Assembly: GCF_040115645.1 (NCBI RefSeq)
Contig: NW_027096056.1
Coordinates: forward strand, 302,871 to 366,870
Direction of reading: 5' to 3'
DNA: 64,000 nt
Origin: Euwallacea fornicatus
Taxonomy: Eukaryota > Arthropoda > Insecta > Coleoptera > Curculionidae
Within the stretch, counting starts at the first letter, position 1; every line of letters starts with the position of its first letter. The notes beneath the pieces were generated by a model. That model made no database searches. It saw nothing but the letters and a program-made list of their open reading frames with translations, and was not told the origin of the DNA. Position numbers and translations under genes: made by a program. Positions 1 through 11,217 of the stretch are shown here, piece by piece.

Positions 1-253
1 TCGTACACGTGGATTTATTAAAGAAAATACTTGATTTTCACTATCAAAAAATTATATATTTTACTTCTTTGTTTTATTATTAACAAGAAATGTATTTTAA
101 ACATACGTACTTACATACAATGTTTTAAAAAAATAAATAACAAAACTAATCAATAAATTTTACAAAAATATCTCAATTTTATATAATATTTTTGTTGGTA
201 TACTTAAATTTAAATATAAAACTAAATAAAATTTTCGATCAAACAATAATTGA
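1..253. other. AT-rich sequence, no gene seen
   Basis: Very AT-rich with long A/T runs. I see no coding pattern or repeat boundary before the transposase relic that begins at 254. Confidence 0.6.
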
Positions 254-560
254 TTAATACTTTGTCGAGTAGCCCTTTGTTTTGATGAGCGCCTGACATC
301 TTCCGTTTGTAGAATAAACTAATTTTTTGTATATTTCAGAACTGATTTTTTTCCATTCTCGTGATACAATATTTTTTAATTTTGTTTTCAATGAAATTTG
401 ATGTTTTCTTTTATGATGTTTTTTTCAAATTGCTTGCAAACGTACAATTGGGTTTAAGTCAGTGGATTGCGGAGGGGTTTTTGACCAATTTTGGAACATT
501 CCAAATTAACTATTCTTTATTGATTAAAGTCGTGTGCTTAAGATCGTTGTCCTGTTGAAA
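254..560 (-). pseudogene. Tc1-like transposase relic, C-terminal part
   Basis: Read leftward, this is the decayed catalytic end of a Tc1-family transposase. Around 536-557 it encodes QQDNDLKHT, which matches the family motif around the second catalytic Asp. Around 455-500 a different frame encodes WSKTPPQSTDLNPI, the degenerate WP-QSPDLNPIE block that should hold the third catalytic residue; the Glu is replaced by Val. The last codons, about 254-310, read TNGRCQALIKTKGYSTKY and a stop, a typical Tc1 C-terminus. The blocks are in different frames, so the gene is dead. The N-terminal domain and terminal repeats were not found. Confidence 0.75.
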
Positions 561-660
561 TCTATAAACATTTGGCATAACTAATTATCGCGTACTTAGT
601 TTTACGTTCTTTTTTAGAATATAATTATTACCATGTTTATCCATAATACATTATGTCAGT

Positions 661-937
661 CGATCGAGAGTATATTTAGGGAAATAGAACGACTCACGAG
701 GTAAGAAAGGAAAGAAACCCAAGCTCAAAGGAGTTTCAATTTCTACTACCTACTCACAGAGGATACGAGCCAGTAATACATTTTTCTTTTTTGTAACACA
801 ATTAAAAATTATCTTGAGTACCATCGTCGTAAAGGAGCGCTTTCACAGAGTAGACCACATCAATATCATCTTGGAGGTTGGGTTCATTTGCAATTTGAAG
901 TTATTCGGTGTCTGGATAGTTTGAAGATCAGTCTCAT
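661..937 (+). repeat. Rep-A copy 1 (partial)
   Basis: Resembles 4360-4530 and 10010-10300. Shared blocks include atcttggaggttgggttca, caatttgaagttgttc-like sequence and gtctcatatacat. The copy is cut at 937 by a separate inserted element, and what follows 1397 is only weakly similar to the other copies. No gene function is assigned. Confidence 0.65.
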
Positions 938-943
938 ATACAT

Positions 944-1388
944 GTGAGCATTCTTTGTCCATGTTGAAACAATTAATCAATTATCCGAAAATATCATGGG
1001 GTTCTGGCTCTAAATTCCTCCCAAGATAAGTGCGAGAAATGGTAAAAGGGCTGTCACGAATCTCTTCGCATTTCTTGTTTATGTTAAGCCCATTAATTGG
1101 CATTATCTGAAAGTGGCACAAGCTTTTGGAACCAAACTTCCCCGGATTAGCGTGGGAAGAGTGGGTTGTTTATAAATTCCTTTGGCATAGATGAGCATGA
1201 AGTTTAGGGGTTTGGTACCCGTGGGAAAAGAGTGGACAGCCCTTCCATCTTATCGGTCTCTCGAAAAGAGGGGATGTGTTCTGTGTATGGATACCGGGTT
1301 GTATCGGGATTCCATTTTTGGTTCACGGAGAATAAAGAAGTGCTCTGAAAATTGTGTTTTTCTCTTCACCCTTGAACCGTAAATATTA
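944..1388 (-). repeat. 450-bp inserted element, copy 1, with target duplication
   Basis: This segment is the reverse complement of 4880-5332, with shared blocks across its whole length such as aagggctgtc, gcgtgggaagag and gggtttggtacccg. It is flanked by the direct repeat catatacat (935-943 and 1389-1397), as expected of an insertion. It encodes no recognisable protein. A solo LTR or other non-autonomous element is possible; the ends show no clear terminal inverted repeats. Confidence 0.7.
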
Positions 1389-1397
1389 CATATACAT

Positions 1398-3520
1398 TTC
1401 ATTAAAAAAAAGACTTATATTAAATTATAGGTAGGTAAAATTTAACCACTCGTTTTGCTCACTCTGTATACAGCTTGAATAAAAAATTAATTCTAGTATG
1501 AATAATAGTTTGTATTTAGGAAGGTATAGTAAAAAAATAGTAGCCAAGTAACTCATTTCATTAGGAACAGAATGTTTTCTTGATCCTTACATTTTTATGT
1601 TTTCTCAAATTTGTCGATAAATGTTTGTTTTAGACCTAATGTTTGTTATACAAACTTCCGCTATTTTATTCTTCTAATCCTAAATATGTAATAAAATATA
1701 GGATAATCCATTAAAAAAACACAAGTTTGTATTGTATCTTTTTTTGCGACACTCTGTATAAATGAAAATATTTTTAAAATGTACCTTATAAGCTCCTACC
1801 TACACGTCCAAATCCAATTTTAGATCAAAATCACTAATAAGCAAATAATACTTTGTAGCGCTCTTGGTGCTCCACCCAGTATCATATGACGCTTTTTATG
1901 ATAAATATGTCTACTAAATATGGAATTAATTATTCGAGAAATACTACTATCAAATAAAAACAATTTATAGGTTACAATTTTTACAACCTATAAGGCGAGC
2001 GTGGGACTACAAAATGTAAAATGGGATAATAAAAGTTCCATTATTTTTCCGCCGAGAATCTGTGGGGTTGACAGACTGTCCTAATTTTTTTGTAAAATCT
2101 TGTACCTGTGTACATTACATACATACATATACAGCATTTAATTAGATGTTTCCTCTAAATATACATTTTAATTATGAAACCGATAAAGAGTAGTACCCAT
2201 CTTAAAGTTTGGGAAACTTTTTCCACAAATCTCTACCTCGCTTCATATGAATTGCGGTGTTGCTGTTCTCTTCTCTTTCTGATAATTTAATCCTTTGCGC
2301 TTGTAAATCGATCAATTTATATATTTGGAAGGATTTCAGTCAACTCGGAATTATTTTCCATTCCATGAGAAGATAATAGTCTTGCTTGCCGCCGGTTGAA
2401 TATTCATTTCATCCCCGCGAACAAAAAAAAATTATGATATAGAGTGTTTCATCTCTCAAACACACTGTTTTCCAGATATAGTACTGGTGTTAGAAATAAA
2501 GTTATTTTCGTAGTTTTTTTTGCGACATTTCAGGAAAACATTTTCGTATAAGCTACCGAACTGACAACGTTTGTATACAAATTATCATTAATATTAATTA
2601 CTTCCGAGCGCCAATTTAATTTTTTTTATAGATGTTGTGGCCAGGGGAAGATAGAGATTTGAAGCTATATGTGAGTTTTCCCAACAAAAAAACTACTGTA
2701 AACGATCGTCGTCAATGGATTTGTCGAATATACAAATCATAATACTAACAAAATAAACATGTAATAATAGATAACAATGAGTGTTTCAGCGTTGTTACTG
2801 TAATTAAGTTGCTTGTCCAGAAGAAAACATTTTTAAAAACAGTTACTTTTATTGGATAAACTCAATACCATTCATAAATAATACAATAGTCTATGATTAC
2901 TATAAATGTCACCTATGACCATTGCCTTGGTACTGTTAACTTGTGACTAACTACGTATCTTACTATACTCATGTTTATATAAAATAAGAGCTAAATCCAA
3001 TATTTGGACAATAACCTATTGTCTAGGGATCTATATGGTTCATAGAAGATGCGCATATAACTGGCGTGCACAGTTGACATCGGAATTACACAACAAAAAA
3101 TATTAATTCCTGAAATGAAATAGCCAACTTTTGAGCGTACCTTATGAAATCTCAAAATAATACATTTTCCAAACGATAAAAATGTGAAAGAAAATATTTC
3201 AAAACAGTCAACTTTCATATGAATCTTATGAAGTCTCAAATAATACATTTTTCAAACGATATATGGATACGGCGTGACATAGAAAAGAGAACACCTCGTA
3301 AAAATGATTTTATTTAAATAATATTTGATATACATGCCTGTATATGGGAACACAAAAAACTATTAAATTTTCATCTATTTTTATCAATGTATTTACGAGT
3401 TATCAGGAATTGTAGTGTTTTTTTACTATAAAAATTGTGATAAAATATCGACAATATGCGTGCAAAATATCATTTCTTGGTGTATAGTGTGCTTGGAAAG
3501 TGTTTTTAGATCAATTGAAT
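1398..3520. other. AT-rich sequence, no gene supported
   Basis: Contains short sequences of the type found at mobile-element ends (tctgtataa at 1750-1760) and a segment near 2090-2180 resembling Rep-A flanks (ctctaaatata, tttaattat). Short open frames here have no recognisable motif. Confidence 0.5.
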
Positions 3521-4320
3521 ATGCCTAAACGCAGAATATAGCGAAATTTTTATCAATTGTGCCAGTTTGAGAAAGATGGAATTGTGGGTCTACGAGAGGT
3601 TGATCGGTCATTTTGAGAAATCGCCACTAGATTGAACTGTAATGTAATTGTAAACACTAGTGAGATATTGTCAGGTATGGTTCCAATAAGAGCAACCAGG
3701 TAGAAGAATATGTACTAGACGAACCCGAAGAACTACAGAACACCAAAATCGTCGCCTTCGAATTATGATCCTAAGGGATAGGTTCGTCGTGTCGAAGACG
3801 CTAGCGGCACAGTGATTTATTTAGTATGGAAGGCTCATTGGAATTCGTATCATTTATCGCCGGGTAAGAAATTTTGAATTGATTTCTAACCGTCTCCATT
3901 TTGTATTACTTCTCATCTTAAATCATAATCAAAATCGACTCCAGCGGTGCAGAGAAAAGATACATTGGAATCTGGAATGGGATAATATCGTCTTTAGTGA
4001 TGAATCCAGATTCTGGTTGGGTATGCATGATGGTCGGATAAGAGTAAAAAGGTGCCTGGGTGAAAGATAGAATCTTCAGTTTACAATACAAAGGCATGTC
4101 CATCAGACTATTGGGATAATTGTTTGGGGGTGCGATTGCATATGGTAGCCTTTACCTTTCATTAAAGGTAGTATGACAGCCCAACGATAGATCCAAGAAG
4201 TCCTTGATTCTCATCTCGTGTCTTATGTGGAAATTGTTGTTAATCTAGTTCTCCAGCAAAGCAAAGCACGATTATATGTGGCTGGAGTGACTATGAACTA
4301 CTTACAACAAAGAAGTCTGA
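3521..4320 (+). pseudogene. Tc1-like transposase relic
   Basis: From an ATG at 3521 (MPKRRI, then a stop) the region follows a Tc1 transposase in several frames. The helix-turn-helix half is barely readable (NFYQLCQFEKDGIVGLRE). The catalytic half is clearer: 3960-4065 encodes HWNLEWDNIVFSDESRFWLG, with the first catalytic Asp in SDESRF. About 4245-4310 encodes VLQQ followed by a remnant in which the second Asp is Ser. Homology stops near 4310, before the third catalytic residue. Multiple stops and frame changes make it inactive. Confidence 0.8.
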
Positions 4321-4359
4321 AGCTTTAGGTGTAAATGAAGTCGAATTGTCACTGTTAAG

Positions 4360-5620
4360 AAAGTGTTTTCGCTGCGGAATATTTCTTTTTTCTAACACAA
4401 TCAAAATTTATCTGGGAAATCATCGCAAAGCAGTCTTTTCAGAAACGACGATATCAATTTTATCTTGGAGGTTAGATTCACTTGCAATTTGAAGTTGTTC
4501 AGTGTCTAGATATCTTGAAAATCGGTCTCATATACATTTCTCAATATCCCCATGTATAATTAATTAAATCTAATACTACATTTTTTTAGGAACAGTATGA
4601 CCAAAACAGTCTATCGTTTTAGTGCAAAAGTCACACCACACGGCCAAAAGATGGGAAATTGTGTTTTCATTTTGAAGGAGATGAAAAAAAAATTCTATCA
4701 CTTGATAGTGAAAGAAGATGCTTGCCAGGGGAAGATTTTCTGATGGGAGCAGATAGACAGGTAGTTATATTTAAATATTAGTTAGTATTAGCTATATTTG
4801 AATAGTTTCTGTGAAATAATTCTTATCAGGTTATACTCCCTTTAGAGTGATTATTTGTTTTTTGTCTATAGTTATGCATGAAAGATTCGCGGTTGGAAGG
4901 TAGAGAAAAATGATACAATTCTCAAAGCACTTTTTTATTTTCCGTGATCGAAAAACGGAATCTCTGATACAATTCGATATCAACACTCAGAACACATCCC
5001 CTCTTCGTGAGAGAACTGATAGGATGAAAGGGCTGTCCACCCTTTTTCTTGCGGGTACCAAACCCTTAAACATTTTTCTCACCTACGCTAAAGGAATTTA
5101 TAAATAACCCTCTCTTCCCACGCTAATTTTAGGAAGAACTTAGGACCAAAAGTCCGTAGCACTTTCAGATTATGCCAATTAATGTTCTTAATATAAACAA
5201 GAAATGCGAGAGGATTCATAACAGCCCTTTTACCATTTTCTTTCATTTATCTTAAGAGGAATTTAAAGCCAAAACACCGTGATATTTTCATATAATTGAT
5301 TAATAGTTCTAACATAGACAAAGAATGCTAACATGCATTAGATGAAAATAATTCATATCCAATGAATGATTTACTTAAAATTTGTAGAATTATCATTACT
5401 ATTATAGCAGAGGTATAAGATAGTTAACATTTGTCATGGACTTGTGTTTGTAACCGTTTTCATAATAATCCACCTGACGATCGTTTAACAATACGAAATT
5501 GTAAAAGTTTCTACCTGTATGAAAATAATCTTATATTGATACATGTGTCAATATAGGATTAATTTCAATATTTATTTAGAAGTTCTCTCTAAATATACCA
5601 TTTAATTATAAAATCGATTA
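4360..5620 (+). repeat. Rep-A copy 2, with exon-like block
   Basis: The most complete copy of a repeat also seen at 661-937, 10010-14060 and, inverted, at 31381-33465. At 4577-4590 a polypyrimidine tract ends in a splice-acceptor-like tttttttag, followed by about 170 bp that read partly as protein (KDGKLCFHFEGDEK, then RRCLPGEDFLMGADRQ) and end at a donor-like caggtag near 4760. One in-frame stop is present. It could be a duplicated exon of an unidentified gene or part of an unrecognised element. Element copy 4880-5332 is inserted in it. Confidence 0.6.
4880..5332 (+). repeat. 450-bp inserted element, copy 2, with target duplication
   Basis: Flanked by direct repeats atgcat (4874-4879 and 5333-5338). 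The Rep-A copy near 13615 shows the uninterrupted target sequence (gttatgcatttgacgaaaataatt). Reverse complement of 944-1388. No coding capacity is recognised. Confidence 0.75.
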
Positions 5621-5622
5621 TA

Positions 5623-7172
5623 CAGGGTGTTCAGTAAAGCATGGCACATACGTGAACTGGAAATTACTTACGTTAAAATAAGCCAATTTGACTAAATTTA
5701 GTTTTGTCAAAAGATTGATATTAACGGAGCTGCAGGGTGTCAAGGTGGAAAAAATAAATCACATTTACTTAAATATCTTTTGACTGCTTTCAGCTAATTT
5801 CGTTAATTTTCTTATACGAGGGTTTTTTTGAATGAGAAATTAAAATTTATCATCAATTCCCGTATATCTTCTAGAGGACGCCACCGGCGACGATTTTAAG
5901 CCCTTTAAACCGTTACAACTGTTTCGTTCCAGCCTATATGTTATTTTGAAGTAGAAAAATCTCTTTACCTGTCTTTTCTAGTTAAGAAAGGTATACCATA
6001 TTGATGTCGCTATTGCCAACGGTTTTCCAGAATTACGCATCTAAAAGTGATGATGCCTACAAATGATCTGAAAGTAAACTTAGTTTATTGACGTATTTGA
6101 TTGCTATCCGCAAATACAAATAACACTATAAAACAAGGATAAGCTTTATACTTTTTATAGAAATTGCAAAAAAAAAACAAATTTGCATAAAAGTATTTAA
6201 GTAGTATTTAAACACGAAAACATGACAATATGTATGAAAGACAAAATTTAAAAATAACGGATTGAAGTAATTTTTTAATTACAAAAATGGTTATACATGG
6301 CCTGAAGGAAATTTGAACTGTTGTGAAATTAACTGTGCAGGGAAAGGGTGATTAGAGTAATACACACGAAAAGATCATAAAAGTATAAGAGTTGCCATTT
6401 AATGAAGGGCGAAGAAAACTAAAGCTTAGTGATGGTTACCAAACTTCTTAGACACTCTATGAACCACTAAAGACAAAAAGATTGAGTCTATGTATATGTA
6501 TGACAATGTATAACAGTAAATACAAACAATCTCCCCTGCCTAAAGCGATCAATTACAAGAGTTTATCATCAAAGAGGGTGACCGTTCCCATAAGACATCT
6601 TTAATATTGTAATATTTAACATGAACGGTATAGTGGTGCGACACTTTTAGCATGAATTAAAATTAACCTTTGGTTTGGTACAGTCGAAGATAACCTTATT
6701 GGATATTTCAAATATCCAGTAATACTAAATAGAATTACATAATTATTTTTAGATGTGTTTTTTTCGGAAACCATTGGTCCTAGCGACTTTAATAAGGCAC
6801 GCCTTTTTTAACTAGAAAAGACACGGAAAGAGATTTTTCTAGTCGAAAATAACATACAGGGTTGAACAAAAAAGTTGTAACGGTTTAAAACGTTCAAAAT
6901 CATCGTCGGCGACTTCCTCTAAAAGTTACACCGAAATTGAAGATAAATTTGAGTTTCTCATCCCAAAAAATCCCGCGTATGAAAAAACTCATGAAATTAG
7001 TTGGAAGTAGTTCAAAGATATTTAAGAAAATGTGATATATTTTTTTTGGACTTTGACACACTGTAGTTCCGTTATTATCGACTTTTGGACAAGATAAATT
7101 TAATCAAATCGGCTTCTTTTAACCCAAATAATTTCCACTTTTCGTATGTCCCATTCTTTACTGGACATCCTG
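5623..7172. mobile_element. Fold-back type DNA transposon with long inverted repeats
   Basis: Starts cagggtgttcagtaaagcat and ends with a near-exact reverse complement (tctttactggacatcctg), flanked on both sides by TA. Similarity between the arms extends inward about 370 bp: the left-arm blocks tcaaaagattgatatt, ccggcgacgattttaa and ctagttaagaaagg reappear in inverted form between 6790 and 7120. The centre (about 6000-6780) is AT-rich and encodes nothing recognisable. This is a non-autonomous element, probably moved by a Tc1/mariner-class transposase given the TA duplication. Confidence 0.8.
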
Positions 7173-7185
7173 TATATTGATACAC

Positions 7186-7890
7186 AGGGTGTTTCAGAAT
7201 AGTATATCATAAATTTAAGGAGTGATTCTATGAGTGATTTTGAGAAAAAAAGTTTATATGAACCTAGGTCTATTTTCGCTTTCTGTCTGAAATACAGGGT
7301 GTTAAAATTTGCTATATTTTTTTGTTTTCTTTTAATAAGTCGGGACCTAAATTAAATATTTTTATCAAACATGGTGAGCGTAAGTTAGGTGTAAAAACGC
7401 ATTTTTTAAGAGAAAAACGAATTTTTAAATGCAAGCAATGGCGCTTCCAAGGCCAAGACTCTAATTATTATTTGTGAAAAATATGTTACGCCGCTGCTTT
7501 TTCAAAAAATAAAAATCATTTTTAAAATTTTTCTTCTTTGTGTTTGTATTTTATTGTGTTTTTAATTGTTTAGTCTGACACAAATATCGAATTCAGAAAA
7601 AAATGGTGGCGTATAATAATCACACCATAAATATCAATAAGGTAACTATTTGAGACGCTACTGGAATTATTATTTAAAATGTAATAACAATAAAAGTAGC
7701 CCCTTATTAATGTTAACAAAGATGCCAAGTTTCATCAAAATCGGCTCAAAGTTTTTTGAATAATTAATAAAAACTCGATTTTTTAATAAAACTTTGACAA
7801 CCTGTATCTCGAAAATGATGCAACTTAGGACACATGTTTATATAAATATTTTTTCATAAAATATGACAAGGAATCACTCCTTAAAATTAA
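7186..7890. repeat. Second fold-back element relic
   Basis: The left part (cacagggtgtttcagaatag, then aaatttaaggagtgattc at about 7210-7228) is matched by an inverted block at about 7780-7890 (gaatcactccttaaaatt). The right terminus is missing the outermost cagggtgttt. No coding sequence was found between the arms. Confidence 0.6.
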
Positions 7891-8939
7891 TGACATCACT
7901 TTAGTTACACCTTAGACAAAATTAGCACGTTCATACTCCGAACTTCAGTTAAAAAAATTCTCTTCAACGACAAAGCTAGCTTTACTAGATACGACATAAC
8001 TAACGTTCACAATGAACATGTTTATAGTGATGAAAATCCGCACGCACTCAAAGTAGTTCATTATCAACATACATTCAAAGTTAATGCGTAGACCGGGAAA
8101 ATTTGTAATATTATTCTCGGGCCTGTCGTGATGCCAATTCGATTAAATGGACAAAGTTATTTATATTTTCTTCAAGAAACTTTACTGCACTTGTTGTTTA
8201 GGATTTGATAATTATTTTATTATTATTTATTATTTTTTTAATTTATCATAAGATGGGCCAGGGTGATGTATTTCCTGCGTTACGCCTATGGTTAGCGTTA
8301 TCGTACAGGATGGAATCACAACGCTCTGAATATTAAGCATAAAGTGCCTTATCGGCAGGAATTTTCCTAGCGGTATTCCATATGATTTTAAAAGAGCAGT
8401 GTTTGTGGCTAGTGTCGGAACCTTTTAAAAATAATGAAATCCTGCATGATAACCGCTAGTTAAGATTTCGTCCAGGAAAGGGAAATTTTTAAAAAAACGC
8501 AAAGAACACTACACAAGACTACTCTATTCTACATTTAAACATTAAGATGCTCTTCTAACTAGCTATTTTAACAATTTATATTGGAAGGTTGCTGGCTCTG
8601 CAAATTCCAAAGAAATACTCGATTTGCAGTCTCATGGGAAAGGATCCCTATGACAGGTTCCCATTACTCGTTATCATAGAGGATGCACATGTAACTCGCT
8701 TTATGCTATGGTAGACAGTTTTTAATTGCACTCTAGTCAGGGTATGTCCATGGTTAGTGTCCAGTTTTTTTATACTTAAGACTGGAAAAACGTCTTCATC
8801 GCTCTCTTTCTTTAGTGTCATCACGAATAACCTGTAGGTGTGCGACTATGTTAACAAGTAAAATATACAAGTTTTAAGAAAGAAGCACCGAGTTTACATT
8901 TAAAAAAGAAGGAATTATTTTATATTAACTCCCCTTTTT
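7891..8939. other. No gene seen
   Basis: Mixed AT-rich sequence without a supported reading frame or a repeat boundary that I could place. Confidence 0.5.
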
Positions 8940-9335
8940 TTATGCTTGTTGGAGGACATATTATTAATTTGTGATGGCATGTGGTTTATGCAAGATCGAG
9001 CATCTCAATGTCATACCTTCAATGTTAGACAAAGTATAAACAATGCATTTTTTCGGCAATGGATCGGAAAGAGGAATTATGTTCCAGTAATAATAGCTCT
9101 CGTAATCTTCAGATTTGATGCCATGCGACCTTTTTCGTGGTTTTTTGAAATCGACATTTTATTCGACATCAATTGATCACATTCAAGAGATACATAATAA
9201 AGAAATAAATTTTCAATGCAGTTGGCGATGTGAGAAATAGGCCAGAAGTTATGCAGAGAATGCGCTACAATTTCTTGAAAAGAATCAATTTGTGAGTGCA
9301 AGAAAATTATGCACATTTTCAGCATTTGCTATGAA
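8940..9335 (+). pseudogene. Mariner-superfamily transposase relic
   Basis: Residues read MWFMQDRASQCHTFNVRQS followed by INNAFFRQWIGKRN, matching the block around the second catalytic Asp (FQQDGAPPHYAQQVR and FPGRWIDRRG) of the transposase at 11536-12607. In another frame, 9230-9310 reads NRPEVMQRMRYNFLKR, resembling the C-terminal block of the same family (TPEMLNNVRNRFEENL). The section with the third catalytic residue is scrambled. Only about 130 residues remain. Confidence 0.65.
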
Positions 9336-9499
9336 ATTTTTGTTATAAAATGCTTTAAATAAAAATTGCATCTATTAATAAAATTGTAAATATCTTTTAA
9401 ATTGTTGACTTTGGCGATATTTAAAAAGTATCCATTTTTTAAACAGATAAGATTTATCTATTCGAAATTGGCATCCACTGTAGCAGAAAACAGTTTTGG

Positions 9500-9745
9500 C
9501 GGTTTAAAAGTGTCCTAATGATTGCTTGTGGCACTTTCTAGAACATACAACAAAATCGTTTTACAGAATTGAATTTCACATCCCAAAAAAATTCCGGATA
9601 CAAATTTTCGTAAAATTAGCTCGGAAAAAGTCGAAAGATATCAAAGAAAATCAGATTTCGTTTTTCAACATTGACACCCTGTGGCTCCATTATTAACATC
9701 TTTTATACTAAAGCAAATTTAGTTAAATCGGTTTATTATGAGTTG
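9500..9745. repeat. Fragment of the 5623-7172 fold-back family
   Basis: Same order of blocks as the right arm at 6890-7130: a catcccaaaaaa block, a tgaaattag-like block, then cattgacaccctgt, ctccattattaacatcttt and aatttagttaaatcgg. Older and truncated; the outer end is lost near 9745. Confidence 0.6.
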
Positions 9746-10711
9746 TACTATATCAGGTAGAACTTTGTAAACGAGGTATCCGGACACCATGAACATGGTT
9801 TGAAAGACGTGTTGTTTGAGATTTTATAAAATTATTCGATGACATTCGTGGATAGTAATCGGAACTATGGGAGTTCTTTCTTTGTTTTCATTAATTAAAG
9901 CTGGAAATTTACATAACAGTTTACGTTTGAAATAAAAATATTATGTCATTTCAAATTGAGCAGCAAATAATAAGAACGAAATTATTCTAATTGATCGAGA
10001 GGACATTTACAGAATTAGGACGATCCAAGAGGCAAGAAAGAAAAGGATAACATTGTTAAAAAGGAGTTTACAATAATTCTCTACTTTTACTACCTACCCT
10101 CTATTACGTACTCACGGAGTGCACGAACTAGTAATAACTGTTTCGTTCTTCAAACACATTCAAAATTTATCTGAGGTATCATCATAAAGCAGCCTTTTCG
10201 CTAATGACCACATCAATTTCATCTTGGAGGTTGGGTTAAATTGCAATTTGAAGTTGTTCAGTATCTGGATAATTTGAAGATCCGTTCCATTTATATATCT
10301 CAACATCTTCAGGTATAACTAATGAAATCTAATACTACATTTTTTTAGGAACAGTATGACCAAAGCAATCTATCATTTTAGTACAAAAATCACACCACAC
10401 GGCCAAATGATGGAATATTGTGATTCCAACTTGTAGGAAGTGAAAAAGATGTCATCACTTGATAGTGGAAGAAGCTGCTTGCCAGGAGAAGATTTTCTGA
10501 TGGGAACACATAGAAACAGGTAGTTGTTTTTGAATATTAATTAGTATTAGTTATACAGTATAACTTGGCTGTAACGAATACTGTTATAACAAACGCGAAT
10601 ATAACACACATTCGATTTAAAAAAACCATATTTATCATTTTCTGGAGGTTTGAATTCGGTTATAACGATCTGTCGAGAAACGCTGCTGTGATCGAGCTGC
10701 TGAATATTTAA

Positions 10712-10894
10712 GTGAATGAACCAAAAACAAACACTAATTTTGAAGAAATTAACTTAGTTAATGAACAAGTGGAAGTTGCTGGATTTCCTGACGATAATGA
10801 CATTGTTCAAACAACGGTCAATGATCAATTTGAAAACGGTGATGAGAAGGAAATTGACAGGAATGATGAAGTTTTAATCTTCACAACTCAATAG
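10712..10894 (+). pseudogene. Acidic C-terminal tail of a Tigger-like transposase
   Basis: A short open stretch rich in Asp, Glu and Asn (NEPKTNTNFEEINLVNEQVE, later FENGDEKEIDRNDEVL) with no ATG of its own; it runs on from an upstream frame closed by a stop. Acidic tails are usual at the C-termini of pogo/Tigger-type transposases, and the flanking repeats support this reading. The DNA-binding and DDE domains are absent. Assignment rests mainly on the terminal repeats. Confidence 0.45.
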
Positions 10895-11217
10895 GTCTTT
10901 CTGTTTGAAAGGTCGTAGCTTTTAATGTAAAAATGACATATCCCGAAAATGGAAACCTTTTAAATGCGATAAACCTTTTGTAGAACAAAATAACTAGTTA
11001 TATCTTCGGGGAACCGAAACGGCTTTAAAAAAACTCCAATCTTCACAAAGTTTTGAATTTTATTTAAATTTAAAGACTAACTTTACAACTTCAATATCAA
11101 GCTTCGAATCTACTCTACGTACGAGCATAAAACTATTTATTTTGATTACTTGCGGAGTCAGCATTGTGGCAATGGCGCCGCAGACTTATGGCGATGCTTC
11201 TAGTATATTTCATTATA

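Noticed and set aside
361..558. 65-codon plus-strand open frame
   Set aside because: Lies opposite the Tc1-like transposase relic and lacks an ATG.
2991..3248. 85-codon minus-strand open frame
   Set aside because: Composition is what AT-rich DNA gives by chance; it includes a local direct duplication (aaatctcaaaataatacatt and similar at about 3150 and 3235).
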